Shown: positions 16,493 through 24,708 of the stretch, in pieces
How positions within the stretch are numbered: position 1 is the first letter of the stretch
Layout: each line of letters begins with the position of its first letter
Assembly (NCBI GenBank): GCA_025963285.1
Contig: JAOPUX010000251.1
Coordinates: forward strand, 1-50,489
Origin: Jatrophihabitans sp.
GTDB taxonomy: Bacteria; Actinomycetota; Actinomycetes; Mycobacteriales; Jatrophihabitantaceae
DNA: 50,489 bases
Direction of reading: 5' to 3'
Translations under genes and position numbers: made by a program
The notes under the pieces: model-generated
Told to the model about the DNA's origin: nothing
The model's database searches: none
The model's input: only the letters and a program-made list of their open reading frames with translations

Positions 16493-18355
16493 ATGCGAAA
16501 TCATCATAAGCCCGTGATCGCGGGGGCCGTCGCCCTCGCGCTCGCGGCAGGTGCGTTGCTCGGTGCGGCAGGCAGCGCCTCCGCCACCGGCACCGCCTCG
16601 CCGTGGGTCGGCACCGACCCGAACGAGGCCGGGGGGATCGAGTTCTTCAACGGCGCCGGCACCCAGATCACCGGCGGCTCGCTTCTCGACGGTCCACCGC
16701 TGGCCGCCTACGCAGTGGGCACCACGGTGCTGAGTGCGACGACCCTCAAGGCCACCCTCTACGGGTACCTGCCGAACCCGTCGACGAACCCGGGAACCTG
16801 GTCGAACCTGCAGCTCTCCACCTCCTCGGCGTACCCGAACGCCTCGGCGCCCGGGGCGCTGGCCACTACGCCGTACCCGGTACAGACCGGCGTCGCCGGC
16901 GATGCGAACATCGCCAACCTCGTCGAGGCGCTGCCCCAGACGAGCAGCGCGGCCGGCTACTCCGGCACCTACGAGCTCCGGTTGAAGACCACCGGTGGCA
17001 CTGGCGGCAACCCGACCCGGTACGACTACGCCGATATCACGATCTCGAACCTGACCAAGGACACGAACGGCGTCGTCACGGGGGGCTCGTGGGCCGTCAC
17101 CTACACCCCCGACCCCGCCGGCACCGCGACCAGCACGACGATCGACGCAAGTACGCCGACCACCGCCACCGACGCGGCTGCGGTCACGTTGACCGCTGAC
17201 GTCAGCGTTTCGGCGCCGGGCACGGTGCAGTTCTCCCGTGGTTCGACCGCCATCGGCTCGCCGGTGACCGTCGCCTCGGGTAGCGCCTCGGTCACCACCA
17301 CCCTGCCGTCAGGCATCCAACAGATCAAGGCGGTCTTCACGCCGGCGTCGCTCTCCGGCTTCGCCGGGTCGACCAGCGCGAACTACCCGATCGTGGTCTC
17401 GCACGTGGTGGCCAACACGACCGTGACACCGTCGCACGCCTTCGGTTCGTACACACCGAACCCGGACAGCAGCGTTCCTGCCTACACGTCGACGACGGTG
17501 ACCGCCACGGTCAGCCCGGCGACAGCAGGTTCGGTGACGTTCCTCGACAACGGCGCCTCGATCGGCAACGCGCCGGTGAACGGCAGCGGCGTCGGCACGC
17601 TGGTGTACGGCAACTTCGGCCCGGGCCCGCACTCGATCACCGAGGCGTTCACCCCGACCGACAGCGCCGACTTCCAGCCGTCGGTCACCGATCCCGCCGA
17701 CGCGGACAACTTCACACTGGGTGCGGCAGCCGGCGCGGTTCCGGACGAGCAGGACATCTCCGGCTCCGTCCCGGTCGGAACGCTGGCCATCTCGACGCCG
17801 TACAACGGCTCCAGTTCGGCGGCACTCGCGGCGGGCAGCCTCGGCACGCTGAACGTCAACCTGCTCCTCAACGCGCCGGGTACGGAATTGAGCGGCACCG
17901 CGGCCTTCGGTAACACCACTGGTGTCGCCGGGGATCCGCTCGCCGACACCATCAAGGTGATCGACACCCGTACCGGTGGTGCCAACTGGGTGGCCTCGGC
18001 CGCGGCCAGTGACCTCACCAACGGCACGCACACGATCAGCGCCGAGAACGTCGGCCTGGTCGGCCTCACGCCGGACTTCCTGAGTGGCAACCACCTGCAG
18101 GCAGGCAACGTCGCCACCGACAGCAACCCGGCTGCGGGGCTGGCAGGCTCTCCGGCCCAGCTGCCGGTGGAGCCGGCAGGGGACGGCCACAGTTACGGGC
18201 TCGGTGGTGGGGTCGCCCATGCGATCGCCAACAGCAACGATCCGGTCGACGGTGGCAGTGGCACCGTCGGCTTCACCGGGACGCTGCAGATCACCGCGCC
18301 GACCTCGACCGCCGGTGGGACGTACATCGGCACCGTCACCTTCACCGTGGTGTAG
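16493..18355 (+). CDS. Secreted Ig-like repeat protein with shared N-terminal domain
   Basis: This 620-residue secreted protein has a signal peptide (about residues 1-31, ending SASAT). Residues about 35-200 form a domain also present in the products at 19500 and 20414, with K-A-T-L-Y-G-Y-L-P, P-G-T-W-S-N-L-Q-L and YELRLKTTGG. Two bacterial Ig-like (Big) domains follow (about 215-300 and 310-405), with VTLTADVSVSAPGTVQF and VTATVSPATAGSVTFLDNG. A C-terminal beta-rich region resembles the substrate domain of surface-layer or WxL-type proteins. It has no anchor helix and no sorting motif. It is a likely cell-surface or secreted structural/binding protein; the ligand is unknown. Confidence 0.75.
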   Translation: MRNHHKPVIAGAVALALAAGALLGAAGSASATGTASPWVGTDPNEAGGIEFFNGAGTQITGGSLLDGPPLAAYAVGTTVLSATTLKATLYGYLPNPSTNPGTWSNLQLSTSSAYPNASAPGALATTPYPVQTGVAGDANIANLVEALPQTSSAAGYSGTYELRLKTTGGTGGNPTRYDYADITISNLTKDTNGVVTGGSWAVTYTPDPAGTATSTTIDASTPTTATDAAAVTLTADVSVSAPGTVQFSRGSTAIGSPVTVASGSASVTTTLPSGIQQIKAVFTPASLSGFAGSTSANYPIVVSHVVANTTVTPSHAFGSYTPNPDSSVPAYTSTTVTATVSPATAGSVTFLDNGASIGNAPVNGSGVGTLVYGNFGPGPHSITEAFTPTDSADFQPSVTDPADADNFTLGAAAGAVPDEQDISGSVPVGTLAISTPYNGSSSAALAAGSLGTLNVNLLLNAPGTELSGTAAFGNTTGVAGDPLADTIKVIDTRTGGANWVASAAASDLTNGTHTISAENVGLVGLTPDFLSGNHLQAGNVATDSNPAAGLAGSPAQLPVEPAGDGHSYGLGGGVAHAIANSNDPVDGGSGTVGFTGTLQITAPTSTAGGTYIGTVTFTVV

Positions 18356-18371
18356 GTAGGACGCGCCAGTC

Positions 18372-18412
18372 CGGTACGGGTCGGCCCCCTCAACCCGGGT
18401 CGACCCGTACCG
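18372..18412 (+). terminator. Stem-loop after the Ig-like protein gene
   Basis: CGGTACGGGTCG (18372-18383) pairs perfectly with CGACCCGTACCG (18401-18412) across a 17-nt loop, 16 nt past the stop codon and 32 nt before the next start. It could be a terminator or an intercistronic processing structure. Confidence 0.55.
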
Positions 18413-18444
18413 CGTACCACCAAGATCAAGCAGTCGGAAGAAGG

Positions 18445-19503
18445 ATGTCTCCACGCATGCGCCGCCTCGTCTCCGTAGTCACGACGCTGGTGGCCTTTGC
18501 GACCCTCGGTGCCGTGCCGGCGTACGCCTCGGGGAGCTCGGGTTCCACCCCGCAGGCGACGTTCGGTATCCAGGCGGCCACCGGGGACAAGGCCGACGCC
18601 CGGCCGAACTTCCAGTTCGGCGGAGGCCCCGGCTCGGCACCCTTCCACGACACCGTGTCGGTGCTGAACATCGGTGACGTCCCCTTGACGCTGTCGCTCT
18701 ACCCGGCGGATGCCCAGACCACATCGGACGGTCAGTTCGGCGTCAAGCTGCAGAGCCAGAAGCAGGACGACGTCGGGTCATGGATCAAGCTCGCTCAGGG
18801 CCCCACTGTCGTCGTGGCGGCGCGGACGGCAGCCGGCGCCACGCGGGTATTCGTGCCGTTCACCCTGACCATCCCGCGAACCGCCACCCCGGGCGACCAT
18901 GTCGGCGCGATCATCCTGTCGCTGCGGACCAAGGCGGGCAGCTCCGGGCGGGCGAACGAGGCGCTCGATCGCCGGGTCGGCATCCGGGTCTACGTCCGCG
19001 TCTCCGGCACCATTCACGCGGCGCTGTCGGTGCAGCACCTGCGGGCCGTGTATCGCCCGCAGTTCCAGGCGAACCCGTTCGGCACCGGACGCGTCACGGT
19101 GAGCTACGTGGTCCGCAACACGGGCAACGTCATCCTCGGTGCGCGCCAGCAACTCTCCGTCTCGGGCCTGCTCGGTGGTAGCCGGGCGGTCACACTCTCT
19201 TCGCTCGCGCCGCTGCTGCCGGGCAACTCCGCGTTGCAGCGCGCTGTCGTCACCGGCGTCTTCCCTGAATTCCGCGAGACGGCCAAGGTGACCCTGCACC
19301 CCCTGCCGCAGGTCGGTGCGGTCGATGCCCCCCTACGGAGCGTCTCGAGCTCGACGGGGACCTGGGCCGTGCCCTGGTTGCTGATCATCCTCGTGGTCAT
19401 CGTGCTCTCGGCGGGCTACTGGTACCTGCGGCGCCGCCTGAGCGCGGGCGGGACCCACAGCGCGAAGCGGCCTGCAGCCGTCGCAAAGGGAGGTTCGCGA
19501 TGA
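18445..19503 (+). CDS. DUF916-like (WxL-interacting-type) membrane-anchored protein
   Basis: This 352-residue exported protein has a signal peptide (about residues 1-29) and two beta-sandwich domains. Y-P-A-D-A-Q-T-T-S-D-G-Q-F-G after a conserved N-I-G-D-V-P-L-T strand, and a second domain starting near residue 190, follow the DUF916/DUF3324 pattern of proteins that bind WxL surface proteins in Gram-positives. One membrane helix (about 311-333) and a basic cytoplasmic tail end the protein. The next gene overlaps by 4 nt, so the two are made together. It may hold the Ig-like proteins encoded on either side. Confidence 0.72.
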   Translation: MSPRMRRLVSVVTTLVAFATLGAVPAYASGSSGSTPQATFGIQAATGDKADARPNFQFGGGPGSAPFHDTVSVLNIGDVPLTLSLYPADAQTTSDGQFGVKLQSQKQDDVGSWIKLAQGPTVVVAARTAAGATRVFVPFTLTIPRTATPGDHVGAIILSLRTKAGSSGRANEALDRRVGIRVYVRVSGTIHAALSVQHLRAVYRPQFQANPFGTGRVTVSYVVRNTGNVILGARQQLSVSGLLGGSRAVTLSSLAPLLPGNSALQRAVVTGVFPEFRETAKVTLHPLPQVGAVDAPLRSVSSSTGTWAVPWLLIILVVIVLSAGYWYLRRRLSAGGTHSAKRPAAVAKGGSR

Positions 19504-20363
19504 ACCGAAAGGCACGCCGCCTGCTCGCTGTCTGCGGCGCGGGCGCGCTGCTGCTCCAGGCCGCCCCGGCGAGCGCGGCGAGCCTGCCCAGTGATCCGCA
19601 GGCGGTCGGGGTGATCGGGCTCTGCGATCAGAGCCTGCACCCGATCAGCCGCGGCAACCTCGCCGACGTCCCGTTCGTCTGGCGCGCGGTCGGCGGAACA
19701 CCGGCACGCGGCTCCTATGCCAAATTCGGCGGTACAGCCACCCTCTATGCCTACCAGCCCCGCCCGTCGGTACCCGCTGGGGAATGGAGCGGCGGCCAGC
19801 TCACCAGCTCTGCCCACTACACGAACCCGGCCTACCCGATGGCTCAGGCGACGAAGGCGGACGTTTCGCTAGCCAACTTCACGGCCGAGTTCCCACCGCA
19901 GGTCGACGGCCTGATCGAGCTACGCCTCTACCTCGGTGGTCCGAACCTTCAGCTGCAGACAACAAGCTACGACGCCACCTTCATCCGCATAACCGGCTCG
20001 ACCTGGACGGTCGTGAAGGGCGGGTCGGTGGACTGCACCCACGGTCGAGCGGTCTCGCCGGAGACGGTGCTGCTGCCAAGTTCGGTGGTGAACCCGAAGC
20101 CGAGCACGGTATCGCCGGGCGCATCAGCATCGGGTACTGGCTCTTCGTCCGGCGCTACCGGCGCCGCAACTGCCCCGGCCAGCGGGAGAACTCTCGGGGC
20201 CCCAGCCTCGGGCAGCGCGCCGACCTCGGGTACCGCGGTCGCCGCCTCGGACCACGGAGAGAGTAACGGCTCGTCGGCGGGCTGGATCGTGCTCGGCGCG
20301 GCCGGCCTCCTTGTCCTCGCCGTCGGTGCGGTATTCGCCGTTCGAAGGCGGCGGGTCAGTTGA
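19500..20363 (+). CDS. Tail-anchored surface protein with the shared N-terminal domain
   Basis: This 287-residue exported protein has a signal peptide (about residues 1-27). Residues about 28-180 repeat the domain of its neighbours: FGGTATLYAYQPRP, GEWSGGQLTSSAHY, LIELRLYLGG and ITGSTWTVVKGG align in order with the proteins at 16493 and 20414. Two cysteines (about C42 and C181) may be bonded. A Ser/Thr/Ala stalk, one membrane helix (about 260-282) and an RRRR tail follow. It overlaps the DUF916-like gene by 4 nt (ATGA). It looks like the membrane-bound member of the family, whereas the other two are secreted. Confidence 0.75.
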   Translation: MNRKARRLLAVCGAGALLLQAAPASAASLPSDPQAVGVIGLCDQSLHPISRGNLADVPFVWRAVGGTPARGSYAKFGGTATLYAYQPRPSVPAGEWSGGQLTSSAHYTNPAYPMAQATKADVSLANFTAEFPPQVDGLIELRLYLGGPNLQLQTTSYDATFIRITGSTWTVVKGGSVDCTHGRAVSPETVLLPSSVVNPKPSTVSPGASASGTGSSSGATGAATAPASGRTLGAPASGSAPTSGTAVAASDHGESNGSSAGWIVLGAAGLLVLAVGAVFAVRRRRVS

Positions 20364-20413
20364 CACATTCCTGCTTGCTCGTCACAGCATTTCCAACCAC
20401 GGAAGGTTCCACC

Positions 20414-22168
20414 ATGAAGACACGATTCGCACGCGCGGTGGCCTCTGCGACCATCGCCGGACTGGCGCTTGTCGGCGCCCTGGTCCTCGATAGTGGTGCC
20501 GCGAGCGCCGATCCGCCGACGCCGCCCTGGCAGGTCTCCGGGAACACCGACGCGAACGAGGTCGGCACACTCTCCCTCTTCGATGCGGCCGGTCAGCCGG
20601 TCACCGGTGGTTCGCTCAGCGACGCCCCAAGCTTCGCCTACGCGGTCGGCTCGGCCGTGGGACGGGCCGGCGACACCAAGGCCACGCTCTACGGCTATCT
20701 GCCGAAGAACGGGCAGGCGCCGGGATCCTGGTCGAACCTGCAGCTCAGCGGCTCCAGCACTTACCCCGTCACGGGTGCGCCAGCATCGATCAGCACCACC
20801 CTGCCGGTCTTCACAGGGTCGGCCACCAACACCTCGATCGGGCAGTTGGTCTCCGCGTTCCCGAATACCGACGACACCGACGACGGCTACGCCGGCCTCT
20901 ACGAGCTGCGGGTCAAGACCAGCGCACCTGGACAGCCGGCGAATCCCAAGTACAACGCCGTCGACATCTCTGTCACCGGCCAGAGCTGGCAGGTCGTCTA
21001 TCCCGCTCCGGTCGGCGCCAGCACCACCGTGCTCACCGCGTCGCCGGGCTCCGGCGCGGCGGTCGGCACCACCATCAGCCTGACGGCGACGGTTACCGCC
21101 TCCAGTACAGACGGGACCGTGCAGTTCGCTGACGGAACGACCAGCATCGGAGCTGCGGTGCCGGTCTCTGGCGGCGTCGCTACGACGACCTGGAAGCCGG
21201 CCACGACCGGCACGCACTCGCTCACGGCGACGTTCTCGCCGGCCGGCTCCGCGGTGACCCCGTCGAACGGATCGCTGACCTTCGCGGTCAACAAGGCGAC
21301 TCCGACACTGACGGGAACCTGGTCGACCACGGCACCGACCTATGGCAAGAGCTACACCGTCGCGGCGAAGGTCACTGCTCCTGGCCTGTCCCCGACCGGG
21401 ACGGTCAGCCTTCTCGCCGGGACCACATCGCTCGGGAAGGCCACGCTCTCCGCGGGCAAAGCCACGATCACCGTCTCCGGTACGACGCTCAAGCCAGGTA
21501 CCTATACCGAGATTCTGAGCTACTCCGGCTACTCGCAGGTGAGCGCGACCTCGGTTACCAAGAAGGTCACCGAGGCCAAGGCCAAGGCGACGTTGGCCGG
21601 TACCTGGTCCACGACGAAGCCGACCTACGGCAAGACGTACACCGTCTCGGCGACGGTCACCGCGCCCGGTACCACGCCGACCGGCACCGTTCAGCTGGTG
21701 GACGGAAAGACCGTTCTGGGCACTGGCACGCTGTCGGGCGGCAAGGTCAAGATCACCGCCGGTGCTACCAAGCTGGTGCCGGGCAACTACACCGAGACGC
21801 TCAAGTACCTCGGTTCCACGACGGTGGGCACTGCCTCGATCACCAAGGCGGTGACCGAGGCGAAGGCGACGTCGAGCACGAAGATCAGCCTCAGCCCGAC
21901 CACCGTCACCACGAAGAAGCAGACCAAGATCACGATCACGGTGACGGTCACCGGGACGACGGCCACGGGCACGGTCGACCTCTACGACAGCGCCAGCAAG
22001 CTCGTCGGCACCGCCAAGCTCGCGGCCTCGAACAAGGGCAAGGTGACGGTGACGTTCCCGCTGATCAAGACGGCCGGGACGTACTCGATCCACGTGAAGT
22101 ACCTGGGCTCGACTACCGTCAGCGGCTCGACGAGCGCGAGCGTGAAGCTCACTGTGAAGAAGGCCTGA
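20414..22168 (+). CDS. Secreted Ig-like repeat protein with shared N-terminal domain
   Basis: This 584-residue secreted protein has a signal peptide (about residues 1-34) and the shared domain (about 37-195: KATLYGYLPKNG, PGSWSNLQLSGSS, LYELRVKTSAP). Four Ig-like (Big_3/Big_5-type) modules follow, each marked by a T-G-T-V motif (DGTVQFADG, TGTVSLLAG, TGTVQLVDG, TGTVDLYDS). The two central modules are near copies starting L-x-G-T-W-S-T-T-x-P-T-Y-G-K. Lys-rich segments make the C-terminal half basic. It ends in K-L-T-V-K-K-A with no anchor. GGAAGG precedes the ATG at 20414. It is probably an extended fibre-like surface protein. Confidence 0.77.
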   Translation: MKTRFARAVASATIAGLALVGALVLDSGAASADPPTPPWQVSGNTDANEVGTLSLFDAAGQPVTGGSLSDAPSFAYAVGSAVGRAGDTKATLYGYLPKNGQAPGSWSNLQLSGSSTYPVTGAPASISTTLPVFTGSATNTSIGQLVSAFPNTDDTDDGYAGLYELRVKTSAPGQPANPKYNAVDISVTGQSWQVVYPAPVGASTTVLTASPGSGAAVGTTISLTATVTASSTDGTVQFADGTTSIGAAVPVSGGVATTTWKPATTGTHSLTATFSPAGSAVTPSNGSLTFAVNKATPTLTGTWSTTAPTYGKSYTVAAKVTAPGLSPTGTVSLLAGTTSLGKATLSAGKATITVSGTTLKPGTYTEILSYSGYSQVSATSVTKKVTEAKAKATLAGTWSTTKPTYGKTYTVSATVTAPGTTPTGTVQLVDGKTVLGTGTLSGGKVKITAGATKLVPGNYTETLKYLGSTTVGTASITKAVTEAKATSSTKISLSPTTVTTKKQTKITITVTVTGTTATGTVDLYDSASKLVGTAKLAASNKGKVTVTFPLIKTAGTYSIHVKYLGSTTVSGSTSASVKLTVKKA

Positions 22169-22185
22169 GTGCCTGATCAGGCACT
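22168..22185. repeat. Perfect 18-bp palindrome over the stop codon
   Basis: AGTGCCTGATCAGGCACT is self-complementary over its full length. Its first base is the last base of the stop codon of the Ig-like gene. It is directly followed by a strong terminator hairpin and may serve as a regulator site or add to termination. Confidence 0.7.
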
Positions 22186-22187
22186 CG

Positions 22188-22225
22188 GCGAGCCGCCACC
22201 GGGGTCAGCCCCGGTGGCGGCTCGC
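22188..22225 (+). terminator. Intrinsic terminator after the second Ig-like gene
   Basis: A perfect 17-bp stem (22188-22204 with 22209-22225) closes a TCAG loop, 20 nt past the stop codon. This is one of the strongest hairpins in the window. Confidence 0.78.
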
Positions 22226-22284
22226 TCCCTGACTCGGGCGGCGCAGGGTCACTGCGCCGCCCACCGTCGAAGTCCCGTCGACTA

Positions 22285-22983
22285 GTGCGCGGGGTCGTCG
22301 GGCTGTCAGCGATCGGAGCTCTGGGTGCGCTGCTCCTGCTGGCCATGCCGCTGCGCGTGCTCGCCGAGACGCCGACGCGTTCGCCCAATCTCACCGCGCG
22401 TGATGCCGACGGCCATGTGCTTGCGACGGATCCGCCGCTCGAGCCCGGCGACGTCGTCTCGCTGACGGTGACTGGATTCGCCCATGCAGCGTCGGTGACG
22501 GTACGGCTGGCCCATGCGACGTCCGGGGTCACCGAGCACGCCGATCAGCGAGGGGTGCTTCGATACCGCTTCACGGTGCCGACCGCGGCCGATGGAGCCA
22601 GCCGGCTGCTGACCTTCTCCGGTCGCGCGCCACGGTCCCGATCCCTACCCTCTGACCCATCCAGCAGTAGCGGCAATGATGACCAGTCAGTCGCGGGCGT
22701 TGTCCCGACGTTGGGACTCTTCCCCTACGTCATCGGCCCGGCGAGCCACCCGACCAGCCCTTCGAACTCGCCCTCGACGAATCCGACCTCGCCAGCGACG
22801 GGAGGCGGCGCCGGTTCGGGCAGTGGCGCCGGTTCGGGAAGCGCCGCCGGTTCGGGAAGCGGTCCAGCGCAGACGGGTGTCCCCGTGCAGGAGCTGGTGT
22901 CCATCGGACTACTGCTGCTCGGGCTCGGAGCTCTGTTGGCAGCGGTAGGCAGCCATCGACGGCATGGCAGGGGCGTGGGGTGA
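22285..22983 (+). CDS. Tail-anchored surface protein with sorting-signal-like C-terminus
   Basis: This 232-residue exported protein starts at GTG 22285. A signal peptide (about residues 1-28), a single small beta-sandwich (about 32-112: P-P-L-E-P-G-D-V-V-S-L-T-V-T-G-F) and a long Ser/Pro/Gly linker follow. The C-terminus is PAQTG, a hydrophobic helix (about 200-220) and SHRRHGR. That order (short motif, helix, basic tail) is that of a sortase signal; PAQTG is close to, but not the same as, the LAxTG of class E sortases. I do not recognise the beta domain. It lies 120 nt before pstB. Confidence 0.68.
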   Translation: MRGVVGLSAIGALGALLLLAMPLRVLAETPTRSPNLTARDADGHVLATDPPLEPGDVVSLTVTGFAHAASVTVRLAHATSGVTEHADQRGVLRYRFTVPTAADGASRLLTFSGRAPRSRSLPSDPSSSSGNDDQSVAGVVPTLGLFPYVIGPASHPTSPSNSPSTNPTSPATGGGAGSGSGAGSGSAAGSGSGPAQTGVPVQELVSIGLLLLGLGALLAAVGSHRRHGRGVG

Positions 22984-23029
22984 CGATCACGTGGATCGCC
23001 GTCGGCGTCGCTACGACAGGTACCATCCA

Positions 23030-23035
23030 TATAGA
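23030..23035 (+). promoter_or_regulatory. Possible -10 element upstream of pstB
   Basis: TATAGA lies 68 nt before the pstB start in an otherwise GC-rich gap. No good -35 is seen at the right distance. If real, pstB can be transcribed apart from the surface genes. Confidence 0.3.
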
Positions 23036-23103
23036 CAACGGCGCCATCAGAACCCTGCTCCTGCGGGTCGTGCTGGCTATCGACGCAGAAGGGTAAGGCA
23101 CAG

Positions 23104-24024
23104 TTGTCCGCGCAACCCTCCAACGACGGGTCCGACGACACCGGAGTCCTGCCGCAATACCGCGGGACCGTTCAGCCGTTCGGACCGCCGTCCGAGTCTG
23201 CCCCGGCGATGGGGCAGGCTGGTCCGCTCGCCGCGGCCGCGCCCCCCGCGCCGTCTGCGCTCTCGGCCACTGCGGTCTCGGCGTGGTTCGGTCAGCGCAA
23301 GGTGCTCGAGCGGGTCTCGCTGGAGATGCCGGCCGGGCAGGTCACCGCGCTGATCGGCCCGTCGGGCTGCGGCAAGTCGACCTTCCTGCGCATCCTCAAC
23401 CGCATGCACGAGGTGATCCCCGGCGCGCGGCTCGGCGGTGAGGTGCGCCTGGACGGGGCCGACATCTACGCCGAGGACCGGCGCGTCACCGATGCGCGCA
23501 AGGCCATCGGCATGGTCTTCCAGCGGCCGAACCCGTTCCCCGCCATGTCGATCTACGACAACGTGGTGGCCGGGCTCAAGCTCACCGGTGTGCGCGTGGC
23601 GAAGTCGCACAAGGACGGCCTGGTGGAGGAGTCCCTCAAGCGGGCCGGCCTCTGGAACGAAGTCAAGACGCGGCTGCGGCAGCCCGGTGGCGCGCTCTCC
23701 GGTGGCCAGCAGCAGCGGCTCTGCATCGCCCGCTCACTGGCCGTGCGGCCACGCGTGCTGCTGATGGACGAGCCGTGCTCCGCGCTCGACCCGACCTCCA
23801 CCCGCGTCATCGAGCAGACGATCACCGAGCTCTCCTCGCAGGTGACCATCGTGATCGTCACGCACAACATGCAGCAGGCCGCCCGCGTCTCCGACAGCTG
23901 CGCGTTCTTCCTCGCCGAGCAGGGCACCCCCGGCGCGATCGTGGAGCAGGGCTCCACGGATCAGGTCTTCCACAACCCGATCGACAGCCGCACGTCGGAC
24001 TACGTGAACGGCCGCTTCGGCTGA
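23104..24024 (+). CDS. pstB: Phosphate ABC transporter ATP-binding protein PstB
   Basis: This 306-residue cytoplasmic ATPase has Walker [14 protein letters not shown] (about residues 84-96), a Q-loop in VFQRPNPFP, the signature [15 protein letters not shown] and Walker [14 protein letters not shown], which is diagnostic of PstB. An extra N-terminal stretch of about 50 Pro/Ala-rich residues precedes the domain, so the real start may be the ATG at 23209; TTG 23104 has AAGG five nt upstream. It powers PstCA, whose genes lie 13.6 kb upstream with surface-protein genes between. No phoU is present nearby. Confidence 0.92.
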   Translation: MSAQPSNDGSDDTGVLPQYRGTVQPFGPPSESAPAMGQAGPLAAAAPPAPSALSATAVSAWFGQRKVLERVSLEMPAGQVTALIGPSGCGKSTFLRILNRMHEVIPGARLGGEVRLDGADIYAEDRRVTDARKAIGMVFQRPNPFPAMSIYDNVVAGLKLTGVRVAKSHKDGLVEESLKRAGLWNEVKTRLRQPGGALSGGQQQRLCIARSLAVRPRVLLMDEPCSALDPTSTRVIEQTITELSSQVTIVIVTHNMQQAARVSDSCAFFLAEQGTPGAIVEQGSTDQVFHNPIDSRTSDYVNGRFG

Positions 24025-24066
24025 GCGCTGCCCTCCTTCGCCGCGCCCATTCGCCCTCACTGCTTC

Positions 24067-24137
24067 GCCGAGTGGCTTGTTCGGCGCCGAGTGGCTGGGC
24101 GACACGCCGCCACTCGCGTCCGAACTAGCCACTCGGC
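24067..24137. repeat. 71-bp palindromic repeat, copy C
   Basis: This copy has the same length and plan as A and B. The left arm is identical; the right arm has one change (CCGAACTAGCC in place of CCGAACAAGCC), so the outer stem has one mismatch. The inner part matches copy B's core with copy A's spacers. It lies in the convergent gap between pstB and the cupin gene, where it could end transcription from both sides. Confidence 0.9.
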
Positions 24138-24168
24138 GAGGAAGTGAGTGGGGCAGTGCGGGTGGGGA

Positions 24169-24708
24169 TCAGCAGTCGGACGCGGTGGTGCCTTCGGCGT
24201 TGACGTCGACCTCGGCCCAGTCGAGGGCGTCGAGGTTCACCACGATCGCCTCCTGGGTGGTGCGGGCGATGACCACGACCGCCTCGATCGACGGGTCCGG
24301 GTTCTCCTCGCGGTGCGGGATGTAGGGCGGCACGAAGATGTAGTCGCCGGGCGCCGTCTGGATGCGCGTCTCGACCGGCTCGTCACCCTCGAGGTCGACG
24401 AAGACGAAGACCGGTGTGCCGGAGACGATGTAGATCGCGGTCTCCGAGGCCCCGTGGTGATGATTGCCCGAGGCGGTGGATGCGGGCACGTGCGTCTGCC
24501 CCATCCAGAGGCTCTGCGCGCCGACCGTCTTACCGCTGATGGCCTCCAGCCGCTTCATGCCGGTGGTCTGCGTGGTCTGCCCGAGCAGCCCGGCGGGCGC
24601 GATGCGGTGCAGCCGCCGGTGGAACGGGTCGATGTCGGCCGGGAGCAGTACGCCGGCGGGGGTGCGGACGAGTTCCCCGGAGCCGGCGGGTACGTGGAAG
24701 GCGGTCAT
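24169..24708 (-). CDS. Cupin domain protein
   Basis: This 179-residue cytoplasmic protein has one cupin beta-barrel. Motif 1 is GNHHHGASETAIYIVSG (about residues 81-97), with the His pair and Glu that bind metal; motif 2 is PGDYIFVPPYIPHRE (about 119-133), with the third His. The start (ATG 24708) overlaps the LysR stop by one base (TGATG), so it is coupled to the regulator. In a sulfur locus it might be a metal-dependent dioxygenase or isomerase acting on a sulfur compound; nothing in the sequence fixes the substrate. Confidence 0.82.
   Translation of the reverse strand: MTAFHVPAGSGELVRTPAGVLLPADIDPFHRRLHRIAPAGLLGQTTQTTGMKRLEAISGKTVGAQSLWMGQTHVPASTASGNHHHGASETAIYIVSGTPVFVFVDLEGDEPVETRIQTAPGDYIFVPPYIPHREENPDPSIEAVVVIARTTQEAIVVNLDALDWAEVDVNAEGTTASDC

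Noticed and set aside
19967-22093. Minus-strand open frame of 708 codons
   Set aside because: It lies antisense to two secreted proteins with clear signal peptides and domains. Its product is Arg/Gly/Asp-rich with no domain, as expected from GC-rich codon shadows.
23016-23036. TATAGACA before pstB as a fourth LysR site
   Set aside because: The right half matches, but the left half at the required spacing is CAGGTA, not TGTCTA; it is better read as a -10.
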